Assembly (NCBI RefSeq): GCF_020524165.1
Contig: NZ_JAIVKU010000005.1
Span: forward strand, 558,001-622,000
Direction: 5' to 3'
From: Guptibacillus hwajinpoensis
Lineage (GTDB): Bacteria > Bacillota > Bacilli > Bacillales > Guptibacillaceae
DNA: 64,000 nt
This document shows positions 25,251-33,773 of the stretch, piece by piece. Below the pieces are notes generated by a model. That model was given only the letters and a program-made list of their open reading frames with translations, was not told where the DNA came from and did no database searches. Both the position numbers and the translations under genes were made by a program. Each line of letters opens with the position of its first letter. Within the stretch, counting starts at the first letter, position 1.

Positions 25251-25697
25251 TTACATAGCATGTTGCAAAACGTCTTTTATGTTATTCACTTGTGTTACTA
25301 ATGATACTGTCGGAACAAAAACGTATAGACAGCCCTGAATCAAAACGCGCCGCCATGATTTTTCTCTCATGAGATCGCATACTCCCCATAATAGGGCTAT
25401 TAACAAGGAGGTAAAAAAGAAAAAATACTGAGTTCGTTGTTGCTGAATGAGATCCTTCAGATACCCGATGGTCCATTCTTCCCCTTCTTGCGGTACATAG
25501 GTCACTCGTTCTTCTTCTAGCCCTATTAAGTTATCAGACTGCAAAACGACTAAGTCGTCTTTTGTGTTAATCGTTTCATAACCGAGCGGCGAATATCCGA
25601 GTGGGTACGCCAGGATATAAGACAAAGCAACTGCCATCATTAGAAAGGCGAGATAGACCAGGAAACGCCTTACTTTCCTTAAACTTTCTTCACTCAT
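25251..25697 (-). CDS. Three-helix membrane protein of unknown function
   Basis: 148 aa. The first helix (FLVYLAFLMMAVALSYILAYPLG) is followed by an external domain of about 60 residues with VLQSDNLIGLEEERVTYVPQ, then two helices (FFFFTSLLIALLWGVC and VLIQGCLYVFVPTVSL). The topology suggests an extracytoplasmic loop that could be a sensor. No family was recognised. Confidence 0.5.
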   Translation of the reverse strand: MSEESLRKVRRFLVYLAFLMMAVALSYILAYPLGYSPLGYETINTKDDLVVLQSDNLIGLEEERVTYVPQEGEEWTIGYLKDLIQQQRTQYFFFFTSLLIALLWGVCDLMREKSWRRVLIQGCLYVFVPTVSLVTQVNNIKDVLQHAM

Positions 25698-25805
25698 GCT
25701 TCACCTCGCAAACATCACAGTGCCAGATTGGCGCGTAATTTCTCTATTCCTTTATATCCAATTATTTCAAATTAGTGCGAATAATTCAATTTTTATTCCA
25801 TCATG

Positions 25806-25834
25806 AAAAGAGCTTATGACGGATAAGCTCTTTT
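25806..25834. terminator. Terminator stem, same family as 22447
   Basis: AAAAGAGCTTAT and ATAAGCTCTTTT with a five-base loop. It is the likely end of the P-loop protein transcript on the minus strand. Confidence 0.8.
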
Positions 25835-25975
25835 ATTCTATAACTTGATAAACTATTTTTTTAAAAAAGGTCAGAACAAATCATTAAACCACTCCCGCAA
25901 ACTAAATCGAAATCGCTTGTCCCTCACTTATATATGACGACTCTTTAAATTGGTTACGCTGTGCTAAATTCCTTG

Positions 25976-26473
25976 TTATTCTTTTCCTCTAACCTCTCTA
26001 ATAGTTAAACCTTCATAAGCTTCTGGTGCTTCAAAAAATTTAGTAACGTGATTAAACCCCTCTTCCGTGTCAAAAGCTGCTCGTTCAGGCTGTTCGTTAC
26101 GCCTTTGTGCAATTTGACTTAAGCATTGTTCGTTCGTGACATTTAGGAAAATGAGTTGGTGGCTTGCCTTTACCTCTGACGCCATATTTAAAAACCACTT
26201 GCGCTGTTTTTGCGTGTTAGCTGGAAAATCCATGACTACATTTGACCCGACACTTAATATGTTTTGAACAAGCTTTTTCATCAACGGCTTAAGTTGAGCC
26301 GAGAATTTTAGATAGTCCTCAAATGAGGCAATCTGATTAGGATAAAGAGAAGAAAGCCATTCATCTTCAGACAATAGTACCGCATGTTGATCGATCGCCA
26401 CTTGTTTGGATTTCGTTGTTTTTCCTGCGCCCATTTTCCCACAGAAAAAGTAGAGCGTCCCCGATTGATTCAT
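25976..26473 (-). CDS. P-loop ATPase/kinase of the zeta-toxin-like type
   Basis: 165 aa from the ATG at 26473, eight bases after GAGGG. Walker A is GKMGAGKTT near residue 13, followed by HAVLLSEDEWLSSLYP and VVMDFPANTQKQRKWF, typical of AAA_33-type small-molecule or antibiotic kinases. QRRNEQPERAAFDTEEGF near the C-terminus contains the lid region. It resembles the P-loop protein at 29676-30203. The substrate is unknown; no antitoxin-like partner is adjacent. Confidence 0.75.
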   Translation of the reverse strand: MNQSGTLYFFCGKMGAGKTTKSKQVAIDQHAVLLSEDEWLSSLYPNQIASFEDYLKFSAQLKPLMKKLVQNILSVGSNVVMDFPANTQKQRKWFLNMASEVKASHQLIFLNVTNEQCLSQIAQRRNEQPERAAFDTEEGFNHVTKFFEAPEAYEGLTIREVRGKE

Positions 26474-26580
26474 AATTTGAACCCTCACCCTTCATTTAGT
26501 CGTGATTGCCACACCTTACTCCGTTTGCCCAACAAGCTATAGCTTTTTGCTTCAATGGCACTGATTTATACGAACTTTCA

Positions 26581-26739
26581 TTACCTCTTTCCATATTGCT
26601 GTCTTTTACCTATGTTGTAACCAGTAAGAATCCCTACGATTGTTAGAAATAAAACAGCTTCATCAAACTCATGAAAAAACATTCCAAATAAAATCCAAAC
26701 GATTATAAAAGTAACGATCGAAATGAGTAATTCTTTCAC
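26581..26739 (-). CDS. 52-aa membrane mini-protein
   Basis: GTG at 26739 six bases after GGTGGA; an ATG at 26745 is too close to that site. The product has helices LLISIVTFIIVWILFGMFF and AVLFLTIVGILTGYNIG and a basic tail (KRQQYGKR). No family was recognised. It is the only gene I find in the 26474-26963 gap. Confidence 0.45.
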   Translation of the reverse strand: MKELLISIVTFIIVWILFGMFFHEFDEAVLFLTIVGILTGYNIGKRQQYGKR

Positions 26740-26802
26740 CTTCATTCCACCTTTTTAGATTTCCAGTTCATTTAAATCCTTGAAGAGTGATTGCAATCTT
26801 TT

Positions 26803-26832
26803 AAAAAAAGCCTATCTTATGAAAGATAAGCT
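26803..26832 (-). terminator. Terminator after the DUF4153-like gene
   Basis: AGCTTATCTTTCATAAGATAGGCT on the minus strand (24 bases, described by arms AGCTTATCT/AGATAGGCT) followed by TTTTTTT. Confidence 0.82.
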
Positions 26833-26963
26833 AAGAGATTTTTGAGAGTGGTAGCTACGATTCACCCTTTTTTATATGACTGTGATCATTCGTTACAAGT
26901 AATAATCACTTCATCATTTCTTACAAATACTATTTTTTCATAATCGACTCCATGCAGCGCTGT

Positions 26964-28211
26964 CTAAAGAAAGATTATTGGAAAAGTAAATGTAACGAAG
27001 GCTGCCCAAAGTCCATAGACCGGCAAATACTTCGTAACGGCATCTTGGATAGTGGAAAGTCCGGATTTGTTTTGTAAAAAGCGAATATAGGAGAACATAA
27101 TCCAAATTAGATTAGCCCAGATCAGAATGTTTACACCTAAAACAGCAAGTCTATTGGGAGTAATTCCAAACGAAGAAAGTCTGAATACAATTGCTGACAA
27201 AGCCACACTGTCGATGATGAGCGCAAGCACAATCAAGGCAACATTAAGATAATCTGAAATGTTCTTTTTCTCATCTGAATCTCTTTCAGTAATGGAAAAT
27301 AGGGTAACGGCTAATACACCAAGGAGAATTCCGTTGAAAGCGATTAAGAAATCACGGTCCACGAATGGGTTTTCCCCCACTCCTAAAACCGTTACAAGAT
27401 AGGCCAACAATGTGATCAGGACAAGAGGGCTAAAAATTTTCGCTAGATATGGGGTGATATTTTTCGCAAGTTTAAGATTCATTGATACTAAGTAGGTAGC
27501 CACGATTGCCAGAGCGGCAGCACCAAATAAAACAATATTACTAAAATAGAAATCTTCTATATCCAGGCCGACAAAGCTGAATAACTGCATAGTTAATAAG
27601 GCTAGCACCATTCCGCTGACTGCCATGCTGGCGTAGAGTATACCATATTCCAGATTAAATTTAATATATGCTAACCTTTCAGTGCCTTTTAGGTAGCCGT
27701 TTCCTGTAAAGGCAACTCCTAGCAATACCCATAAGAAAATAGGGAGGTGTAAATAAACAAGGATAATACTGTCTTTAAAATTTAATGGCAGCATATTAAG
27801 ATAAAATCCGGAAACGATGAACAATGCTGAAAGGGAATAAATAATGCTTCTTTTCGGCTTATTACGATATATAAAGTAGGCAGCCATAAAGGGAATGATA
27901 CCAAAAGCGAGGTTAATCGGAGCGATTGCTTCCTGCTCGACAAAATGGAAAATGATCCTGGTGCTTATCCCTGCTAGAATAGCTAAAAGGCCCATGACTA
28001 AGAAACCTTTTTGAAATAAAGAAGGTTTCACTGTATTTGCTGTCTCCTTGAAGTGCAATCTTTCATGCCAAACACCAAGAATCTGCGAATCGGGTTGTTG
28101 TTCCCATGCGTATGAGAATGACTTTTTAAAAGCTTTCGGGTCTGTTCGATACATCCTCTCCAGCTCATGTGGATCAGCAATATGTTTAAGAACCAAATTG
28201 TTACTATCCAT
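26964..28211 (-). CDS. Polytopic membrane protein, DUF4153-like
   Basis: 415 aa from the ATG at 28211, positioned behind GGGAGG; the open frame starts five codons earlier with a TTG. A soluble N-terminal segment of about 75 residues is followed by eleven or so helices. VFRLSSFGITPNRLAVLGVN near residue 350 recalls the GxTPNR motif of DUF4153 proteins. The function is unknown. A YozG-type regulator remnant lies just upstream, as often seen near such integral membrane genes. Confidence 0.6.
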   Translation of the reverse strand: MDSNNLVLKHIADPHELERMYRTDPKAFKKSFSYAWEQQPDSQILGVWHERLHFKETANTVKPSLFQKGFLVMGLLAILAGISTRIIFHFVEQEAIAPINLAFGIIPFMAAYFIYRNKPKRSIIYSLSALFIVSGFYLNMLPLNFKDSIILVYLHLPIFLWVLLGVAFTGNGYLKGTERLAYIKFNLEYGILYASMAVSGMVLALLTMQLFSFVGLDIEDFYFSNIVLFGAAALAIVATYLVSMNLKLAKNITPYLAKIFSPLVLITLLAYLVTVLGVGENPFVDRDFLIAFNGILLGVLAVTLFSITERDSDEKKNISDYLNVALIVLALIIDSVALSAIVFRLSSFGITPNRLAVLGVNILIWANLIWIMFSYIRFLQNKSGLSTIQDAVTKYLPVYGLWAAFVTFTFPIIFL

Positions 28212-28271
28212 CTTCATGCCTCCCAAATCATTATTAAATTAAGTATGTTATACAATGCTTAACGATCTTCA

Positions 28272-28352
28272 TCACTTCGGTATTCCAATCTTCTCAGAAA
28301 GTTCCGTTACGCTCATTTTCCTTTTAGCCAGCATCACATTGAAAGTAAAGAG
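28272..28352 (-). pseudogene. Remnant of a YozG-type Cro/CI (XRE) regulator
   Basis: On the minus strand MLAKRKMSVTELSEKIGI is the first helix-turn-helix part of the small YozG-like Cro/CI regulators (usually about 65-70 aa, ending in a ...CKALxCQPGDILEY segment). A stop follows immediately after, so the C-terminal two-thirds are gone. The break is close to the start of the DUF4153-like gene, which suggests a deletion that joined the two. The 28353-28852 stretch beyond it holds only hairpins. Confidence 0.7.
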
Positions 28353-28704
28353 CAAGGACTGGGACTCTCAAAAAAATCACAGCTGTTTTTAAAAATAATG
28401 TAGTTACTTTTTTCTTAAACAGCATCTCGCTTCTTATTCATTATATTAATTTTAAACAAAAAATTATCGATTTACAATAAATATTTATTCCTATCCTGGT
28501 GCAAGACATAAAAAAAAGCATCTCTCATATAAAGAAATGCTATATAACTTTTTGATAACTTGTCCCCTAACCTGTCCCGCACAGCAAGTACAAGCTTCTC
28601 AAACTCGACTAAGATGAAATTTTATGCTGCACAGAATAGGTTTACTAAAAAGTTAATAATGAAAGTTATTATTATTCCGCATTTCGGCTTCTTTACTTCA
28701 ATAA

Positions 28705-28734
28705 AATAAGCTATTCTCCTTCTTGAAGAATAGC
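28705..28734 (-). terminator. Terminator after the NTF2-like gene
   Basis: GCTATTCT and AGAATAGC form a stem with a TTATTTTATT tail on the minus strand. A weaker AGCAT/ATGCT hairpin lies near 28517-28543. Otherwise 28353-28852 shows no gene. Confidence 0.6.
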
Positions 28735-28852
28735 CCCTAGTTTAGCAATTTTTGCTTTTTATTATTAGTCTAACAAAATGACACGAAACTCCATAAAGGT
28801 CATTTAGCCAGTCAAAGTACTTTTAAAAACAGCACTGAATTAGAATACTTTT

Positions 28853-29293
28853 TTACCTTAAATTGAACATACCCTTTCCATTTTGCATGTCGATTGGCAA
28901 TGAAGAATGTTCATGAGTAATGAGCCAGAACCCGTTTGCTTTCTTCAGACAAAATGTAAACCTGTTGGTTATTTGACGAAGCTTTTCTTCCCTTTCAACG
29001 TTGTAAGCTGCGTAAGTGAGGGCACAATGAGAAAAAGCGGTGTTCTCCCCTTCTTCAATAACTAAATCGTTAAAAACTACCTGGAGTTTGACCCCTTCTT
29101 CTTTTAAGCCATTGAACCATTCTGTCACGCTCTCACTCCAAGCGTTTTTCCCTTTGCATTCCCATCTTCCCCAGCAATCATAAATATGTATGTCAGAAGA
29201 ATAGGCAGACAAAAGTTTCTCAACATCCTGCTCAATGACAGCTTCTTTGTATCTTTCAAGTGCTTCTTGAACTGAACTGATATTGTTATACAC
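28853..29293 (-). CDS. NTF2/SnoaL-like protein
   Basis: 146 aa from a GTG six bases after AAGGGGAG. The pattern LERYKEAVIEQDVEKLLSAYSSDIHIYDCWG, then ITNRFTFCLKKANGFWLITHEHSSLP, is typical of DUF4440/SnoaL-like cystatin-fold proteins. These include ketosteroid isomerase-type enzymes and simple binding proteins, so no reaction can be assigned. It lies alone on the minus strand. Confidence 0.75.
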   Translation of the reverse strand: MYNNISSVQEALERYKEAVIEQDVEKLLSAYSSDIHIYDCWGRWECKGKNAWSESVTEWFNGLKEEGVKLQVVFNDLVIEEGENTAFSHCALTYAAYNVEREEKLRQITNRFTFCLKKANGFWLITHEHSSLPIDMQNGKGMFNLR

Positions 29294-29390
29294 GAGATAC
29301 TCCCCTTAGATAAGAAATTATTGTTCTTTTATCTATTCAATAAGTTGGCTGCTATACCTCTGTTTTTTTTTAGCACGGAGAAAAACTCGA

Positions 29391-29573
29391 TTGTATAAAA
29401 AAGACACATATGCCATGGTAATATTCTTATCCATACAACTTACTCATAAGGAGTTGTTAACCATCGACTACCATACACTTGTTGCAATATTAGTTCCTTT
29501 TTTAGGTGCTGCAACCGTTTGGATCGTCGTATTCGTTAAAAAAAGCGATAAAACGAGTGACTTATTTACCTAA
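29391..29573 (+). CDS. Possible small membrane protein
   Basis: A 60-aa frame on the plus strand with one strong helix (LVAILVPFLGAATVWIVVFV) and a basic tail. The TTG at 29391 has no ribosome site, and the AAGGAG in the middle of the frame lies nine bases before an ATC codon, a very rare start. Either the true protein begins near 29462 or the ORF is not translated. It is the only plus-strand candidate in this segment. Confidence 0.35.
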   Translation: MYKKDTYAMVIFLSIQLTHKELLTIDYHTLVAILVPFLGAATVWIVVFVKKSDKTSDLFT

Positions 29574-29601
29574 AAGTACCTTGCCAGGCTATTGCAGAAT
29601 T

Positions 29602-29618
29602 GCTCCGAGTTTGTTGAA
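29602..29618 (-). repeat. Copy B of the recurring site TTCNAYAAACTCGGAGY
   Basis: On the minus strand TTCAACAAACTCGGAGC, about 57 bp downstream of the stop of the P-loop protein gene at 29676. See also 125-141 and 30322-30338. Confidence 0.5.
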
Positions 29619-29675
29619 GTAGAATAAAGCATTAATCTATTAGATGTAAGGCTTAGTGATTTTTATCTGATGGGT

Positions 29676-30203
29676 CTAATTTTCAATTACAATTTCTCCT
29701 TCACCTTTAGGTATTTCGAAACCAAAAAGGTAAGAATTTAAACGTTCTTCTGAAATAGGAAACGAATTTGCATCAAAACGTTTAGTACGTAACTTAAGTC
29801 GTTCACGCAAATCATCAGGATGAACTTTTAAGTAAATAAGTTTCCATTTACCACCAGAATCCTCTATAAGTTTTTTATACTGGTTCCTTCTTACACGGTC
29901 CCAAAAACTAAAGTCAATAACCACCTGTTGCTTATCGTGAATTAACTTTATTAAACGGATACGTAATTTGCTTTCAGCAATTTTCCTATATTCATCAAAC
30001 TTTTCCATTGGGAAATCTATTCCCCAGCGACCATGTGTAGCCCATATTTCTTCATCAACCGAAAGACGTACAAACCCTTCCTGTTCTAATACTTGTGAAA
30101 ATGTCGTTTTCCCAGAACCAGCAATCCCACACATCATTACTACGAGAGGGGTTGAATCATCTCGATCACGATAAATGAAGTCAAAATTGAACTTATCAAA
30201 CAT
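29676..30203 (-). CDS. P-loop kinase-like protein
   Basis: 175 aa. Walker A CGIAGSGKTT at about residue 25-34, then RLSVDEEIWATHGRWGIDFP and a lid with LKVHPDDLRERLKLRTKRFDANSF. This matches AAA_33-type phosphotransferases (aminoglycoside/choline or zeta-toxin-like kinases). It is more AT-rich than the housekeeping genes nearby, and is flanked on the 3' side by the recurring site, both suggestive of horizontal acquisition. The substrate is unknown. Confidence 0.75.
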   Translation of the reverse strand: MFDKFNFDFIYRDRDDSTPLVVMMCGIAGSGKTTFSQVLEQEGFVRLSVDEEIWATHGRWGIDFPMEKFDEYRKIAESKLRIRLIKLIHDKQQVVIDFSFWDRVRRNQYKKLIEDSGGKWKLIYLKVHPDDLRERLKLRTKRFDANSFPISEERLNSYLFGFEIPKGEGEIVIEN

Positions 30204-30299
30204 TTGTAATCCCCCTATTTTCTGATGTGAACTGACTATAATTTAAATCTTAATCGATTATTCAACCAAACTGCCCTGTTCTTAACTTAAACAAAAAGA

Positions 30300-30338
30300 A
30301 GCGTAATCCTTTTAGATTAACGCTCCGAGTTTGTAGAA
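30300..30338 (-). repeat. Copy C of the recurring site, joined to a hairpin terminator
   Basis: TTCTACAAACTCGGAGC on the minus strand (30322-30338) runs straight into the stem AGCGTTAATC/GATTACGCT and a TTCTTTTTG tail. So the site forms the 5' edge of a terminator for the GNAT gene at 30364. Confidence 0.55.
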
Positions 30339-30363
30339 TTATGAAAGACATTAAATAATCACT

Positions 30364-30927
30364 TCACACTTTTAAATAATCTTCCTGAAGAAGCCCATAT
30401 ACAGCACAATCCTTATACTGATTCTTAGCATTGCGAATCATATGCTTCATCGTGCCTTCTTGTTCCATTCCATTTTTCCGCATAATCTTACCAGAGGCAG
30501 GATTGTCTATATTATGGGCTGCTGATATTTTGTGAATGTTCATATGTCTAAAGCCAAAATCCAGAACAGCTCTCAAGGCCTCAGTTCCATACCCCTTATT
30601 CCACCATTTATAACCGATTGAATAACCTACTTCACAATTTTCTGTCCTGCTATCAAAATTGAAGAGATCAATCGCTCCAATCAATTCACCACTTGTTTTT
30701 AGTTCTATCCCCCAATAACAGAACTCTTGTGACTCATAATTACTTACGATTTCTGTTACTCTCTCAATTGTTTCCGATACAGACTTGTGTGCACCTTTTA
30801 TAAGATTTTCCATTACGCGATCATCACAAAGCCAATGGTCATATACACTTTGAGCATCTGAAAGTCCAACCTTTCTTAGAACTAACCGATCTGTTTCTAT
30901 CATTGGCGTACCTAAATAATGAATCAT
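30364..30927 (-). CDS. RimJ/RimL-type N-acetyltransferase
   Basis: 187 aa. The start MIHYLGTPMIETDRLVLRKVGLSDAQSVYDHW and VGYSIGYKWWNKGYGTEALRAVLDFGF are standard for the RimJ/RimL GNAT group that acetylates protein N-termini, antibiotics or small amines. AAGGTAGG precedes the ATG. Its paralogue at 31025-31585 has the same architecture, and the two may come from duplication or parallel acquisition. A recurring site and terminator follow. Confidence 0.85.
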   Translation of the reverse strand: MIHYLGTPMIETDRLVLRKVGLSDAQSVYDHWLCDDRVMENLIKGAHKSVSETIERVTEIVSNYESQEFCYWGIELKTSGELIGAIDLFNFDSRTENCEVGYSIGYKWWNKGYGTEALRAVLDFGFRHMNIHKISAAHNIDNPASGKIMRKNGMEQEGTMKHMIRNAKNQYKDCAVYGLLQEDYLKV

Positions 30928-31024
30928 TTATTCACCTACCTTAACCATATCGATCTATGATTCTTTTCTTCACCTTACTTAGAAAACCCTTCTTCAATGA
31001 AACTGCCAGATTCTAGAGTATCCC

Positions 31025-31585
31025 CTACTTACTAAAATAGTCCCCAGAAACAATCGCATACATCTTCAAGTCATGAAATTTTCCCTTCGCAAACATGGCG
31101 TTTCTCATGATTCCTTCGAACGACATGCCGACCTTTTCCATGACACGCTCTGAACCTTGATTCTCCACAAAACAACGAGCCTGAATTCGTTCTAACTGAA
31201 GCTGTTCAAATCCAAATGCCATGATCCGCTCGGCTGCTTCCCTCATATAACCTTTTCCCCAGCATTTCTCTGAAAGCACATAGCCGATTTCTGCTTTTCG
31301 ATGCCGTTCTTGAATCGTGACAAAATCAATTGTCCCCACAAGTTTACCAGTCGATTTTAACTCTAAGCCCCACAGGGCTTTGGTTCCCTGTTGATATCCT
31401 TCTAAAATCATCTCCAAGAATGTTCTCGTATCTGCTAGCGACTGGTGCGTTTCCCAGCTCACGTGCTTCGAAACGTTAGCATTCGAGCCATATTCAAACA
31501 TGTCAGAAAGGTCTTCTTCGTTAATTTTGCGTAAATAAAGATGCTTTGTTTCAAAATGTGGTAACCCTTTCATTAATTCTCTCAA
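31025..31585 (-). CDS. RimJ/RimL-type N-acetyltransferase
   Basis: 186 aa from a TTG eight bases after AAAGGAGG. LPHFETKHLYLRKINEEDLS at the N-terminus and AEIGYVLSEKCWGKGYMREA in motif A identify the family; RIQARCFVENQGSERVMEKVG follows, typical of RimL. Substrate unknown. It lies 97 bp upstream of the related acetyltransferase, both minus strand, without a terminator between them that I can see. Confidence 0.85.
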   Translation of the reverse strand: MRELMKGLPHFETKHLYLRKINEEDLSDMFEYGSNANVSKHVSWETHQSLADTRTFLEMILEGYQQGTKALWGLELKSTGKLVGTIDFVTIQERHRKAEIGYVLSEKCWGKGYMREAAERIMAFGFEQLQLERIQARCFVENQGSERVMEKVGMSFEGIMRNAMFAKGKFHDLKMYAIVSGDYFSK

Positions 31586-31607
31586 CTAAAAAGCCTCCTT
31601 TCCTACT

Positions 31608-31850
31608 CTATAAATCTAAGCGATAAAAATAGGTATCTACTTTCATGACAGGAAACGGTGCAGTCGTTCCTAGAAAAATGTGATGAATGCTTTGATCCTT
31701 TGCCCATTCCCAGGGAAAAACCATATTTTTTTTACCTTACAGCCAGGAGCATTTTTTAGAAACCGTTCAATCATGTTTCGCAATGGTGCGCGATTCCGTT
31801 TCATTTTAACATAATATTCCACACGAAAAGGAACGGCGTTTTTTCTTGAG
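31608..31850 (-). pseudogene. Frameshifted fragment of an unrecognised gene
   Basis: On the minus strand one frame encodes AVPFRVEYYVKMKRNRAPLR and onward to CKVKK, after which a T/A-run (31727-31734 region) breaks it. A second frame continues as MVFPWEWAKDQSIHHIFLGT and stops at 31608. Joining them gives about 80 residues of protein-like sequence. The 5' end is missing. I do not recognise the family. The 31586-31954 gap holds nothing else apart from the terminator at 31885. Confidence 0.4.
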
Positions 31851-31884
31851 CAGTCTTAGAAGCTATTTTCCTGCGCAAGTAAAT

Positions 31885-31916
31885 AAACCTGAGCAGGAAT
31901 TTTCCCACTCAGGTTT
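31885..31916 (-). terminator. Terminator after the YqcI/YcgG gene
   Basis: AAACCTGAG and CTCAGGTTT form a stem around 14 bases; the minus-strand tail is only moderately T-rich. Confidence 0.6.
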
Positions 31917-31954
31917 CAGTTGGCTAGTTTTTATCTCCTATACGATTTTTAGCT

Positions 31955-32689
31955 TCAGCGATTATGATGAAGGAAAGGACACTTCCCTTCAATTGGTGTG
32001 ACGTCATCTCCAATGAACGATTGCTTCCATTCATTGTGATCGGGATCTCCGAAGTGACTGATATCCGGGTGCTTTGGAAGCTGATCCCAAGTCTCCACAC
32101 GAGCCCGAACTTTTTCGCGTGACATGATGCCGCCTTTTTCGGTACCTTCGAGCCCCTGAAAAATAGCGCGAGGTTGAAAACCTAGAATGAGGCTATTTCC
32201 AAGGTTTCTTGTTTTACGCTGCTTGTAAGCTGGCGCATTTCCAAAGGTAAAAATCGGTTCTCCAGCAAAGTGAAAATCCCATAAGTAGTGCTCTGGATCT
32301 TTAGGCGCTTCGCTCGGCCATGGAAAGCGATCGTGATTATGTAGATATTGAAGGATATCCCAGAAAGACGAGCGATAGTCTTCAATCGACTTTTCGCTGC
32401 TTTCTGGCTCTACGAAAATAAATAAGCCATGTCTGATTTTTGTTGGTTTCTGAAATAAACTGAGAAAGCTCTCGACAGCTTCAGGTAAATGAGACCAATC
32501 GTTGTGCTCAATGTAAGCATAGCGCAACTCACCCTTAAGCTGAGCAGTTCGACCAAAGAAACAAGGAAATGTTGGATCGGTTACTAATTCACTGAAAGTC
32601 TCATATTCCGTCTTTAACCACGCGGGAAGATCTTCACGCGTTTCGATATCCTCTTTCGTTAACAAGTAACGACTTTCTGTTTTTAACAT
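31955..32689 (-). CDS. YqcI/YcgG family protein (GntA/DcsA-like heme enzyme homologue)
   Basis: 244 aa. The YqcI/YcgG pattern is clear: FPCFFGRTAQLKGELRYAYI near residue 40, FWDILQYLHNHDRFPWPSEA, WDFHFAGEPIFTFGNAPAY, and FQPRAIFQGLEG. Members I recall from this family (GntA, DcsA, AglA) are heme-dependent hydroxylases acting on arginine-like guanidino compounds. Most family members are uncharacterised, so the reaction here is unproven. It lies 66 bp downstream of a DDAH-like gene on the same strand, and a terminator follows. Together they could be an operon for guanidino chemistry. Confidence 0.75.
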   Translation of the reverse strand: MLKTESRYLLTKEDIETREDLPAWLKTEYETFSELVTDPTFPCFFGRTAQLKGELRYAYIEHNDWSHLPEAVESFLSLFQKPTKIRHGLFIFVEPESSEKSIEDYRSSFWDILQYLHNHDRFPWPSEAPKDPEHYLWDFHFAGEPIFTFGNAPAYKQRKTRNLGNSLILGFQPRAIFQGLEGTEKGGIMSREKVRARVETWDQLPKHPDISHFGDPDHNEWKQSFIGDDVTPIEGKCPFLHHNR

Positions 32690-32755
32690 CTTCTCGTCTC
32701 CTTTTAATAACTAAAATGCTCATAACAAGTCGATTCAGGATGCGCCAATAGAAAT

Positions 32756-33607
32756 TCAGCTTCTTTCTAGCGGAAGCGTACAACAGCGAAAGGATCCTCC
32801 AGATTTAATAATTTCCGAGAAATCTACCGGAAAGACTTGGAATCCCTGTGCAGTTAAGATGCGGTTCAACCGTTTATTCTGTGAAAGACTGACAATTTTA
32901 CTGTCCCCTATTGAAAGCACATTTGGACCCATATCGAACTGCTCTTCTTCCGAAACATAGATCAACTGAAAACAAGCTTCCAATTTTCTTAAATCATCCT
33001 TTGTAAAAGCAGAAGGATAGACGAGCGCAACTTTCTCACTGATGATATTAAACACACAATCAAGGTGAAGAATATCCTTTCTTAACGATAAGCCTTCCAC
33101 TTTGTAAGATGGTAGACGCATTTGGAGGTCTTGAATGGCTTCTTGTGATGTTCGGCCGCTCTTTCCAACCCAAACGGTTGAACCATCTACGACGACATCC
33201 CCACCTTCGATTGAATCTGGTAAACCTTGCTGATACGTGACTCCGTTCTCATCAAGATAAGTGATTAAGTGATTCACTTCTGATTGTCGTACTTGTTCAT
33301 TCATCGTAGCGACAAATAGTTCGTCGTGAATCGTAAAGCCGATGTCCCGCGTAAACACTTGTTCAGGAAGACTCGCGTCCGCTTGAAGTTCACTAACAGT
33401 AACTCCATTTCCCTCTAACACCTTCACAAACGCCTCGTGTTGCGCTAAGGCAAGAGGAATATTGATATTGCTATTTACATAATGCTTTTGTGTTTCATTA
33501 ATAATTTCTGTAATTCTCATATAGGATGGCTTTACAACCAGTACATTTTTGAGACGTGTATATTCGGACTTGCATTGAATTTTTTGACCAACGGCGACTC
33601 CGTTCAT
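32756..33607 (-). CDS. Dimethylargininase (DDAH)-like amidinohydrolase
   Basis: 283 aa from the ATG at 33607, eight bases after GTGGAGG. The guanidine-modifying enzyme fold is shown by FTRDIGF, SIEGGDVVVDG, LHLDCVFNIISE (His) and a C-terminal SGGSFRCCTLPLER with the nucleophilic Cys. Such enzymes hydrolyse methylated or free arginine to citrulline plus an amine, or act on related guanidines. Next downstream is a YqcI/YcgG protein. Free arginine deiminase would usually be longer (about 410 aa), so DDAH-type is favoured. Confidence 0.85.
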   Translation of the reverse strand: MNGVAVGQKIQCKSEYTRLKNVLVVKPSYMRITEIINETQKHYVNSNINIPLALAQHEAFVKVLEGNGVTVSELQADASLPEQVFTRDIGFTIHDELFVATMNEQVRQSEVNHLITYLDENGVTYQQGLPDSIEGGDVVVDGSTVWVGKSGRTSQEAIQDLQMRLPSYKVEGLSLRKDILHLDCVFNIISEKVALVYPSAFTKDDLRKLEACFQLIYVSEEEQFDMGPNVLSIGDSKIVSLSQNKRLNRILTAQGFQVFPVDFSEIIKSGGSFRCCTLPLERS

Positions 33608-33722
33608 TACTTTAACCTCCACCATTTCTCACATTTTAAATCCTCAATTCCCTCTCATTCCAAACGTAAAACCTAGAGGAAAAAATTGTTTTTTTACTTA
33701 CGTGAAAAGCCATGATGGGTTT

Positions 33723-33755
33723 AAAAAAAGCCTGAAGCAGCAACGACTTCAGGCT
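33723..33755 (-). terminator. Terminator after the SNF2 helicase gene
   Basis: AGCCTGAAG and CTTCAGGCT form a stem; the minus-strand tail is TTTTTTT. Confidence 0.88.
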
Positions 33756-33773
33756 CTTTTCAATCTCTTTCAA

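Noticed and set aside
25976..30203. Toxin-antitoxin systems built on the two P-loop kinases
   Set aside because: They resemble zeta-like kinases, but no small antitoxin gene is adjacent to either.
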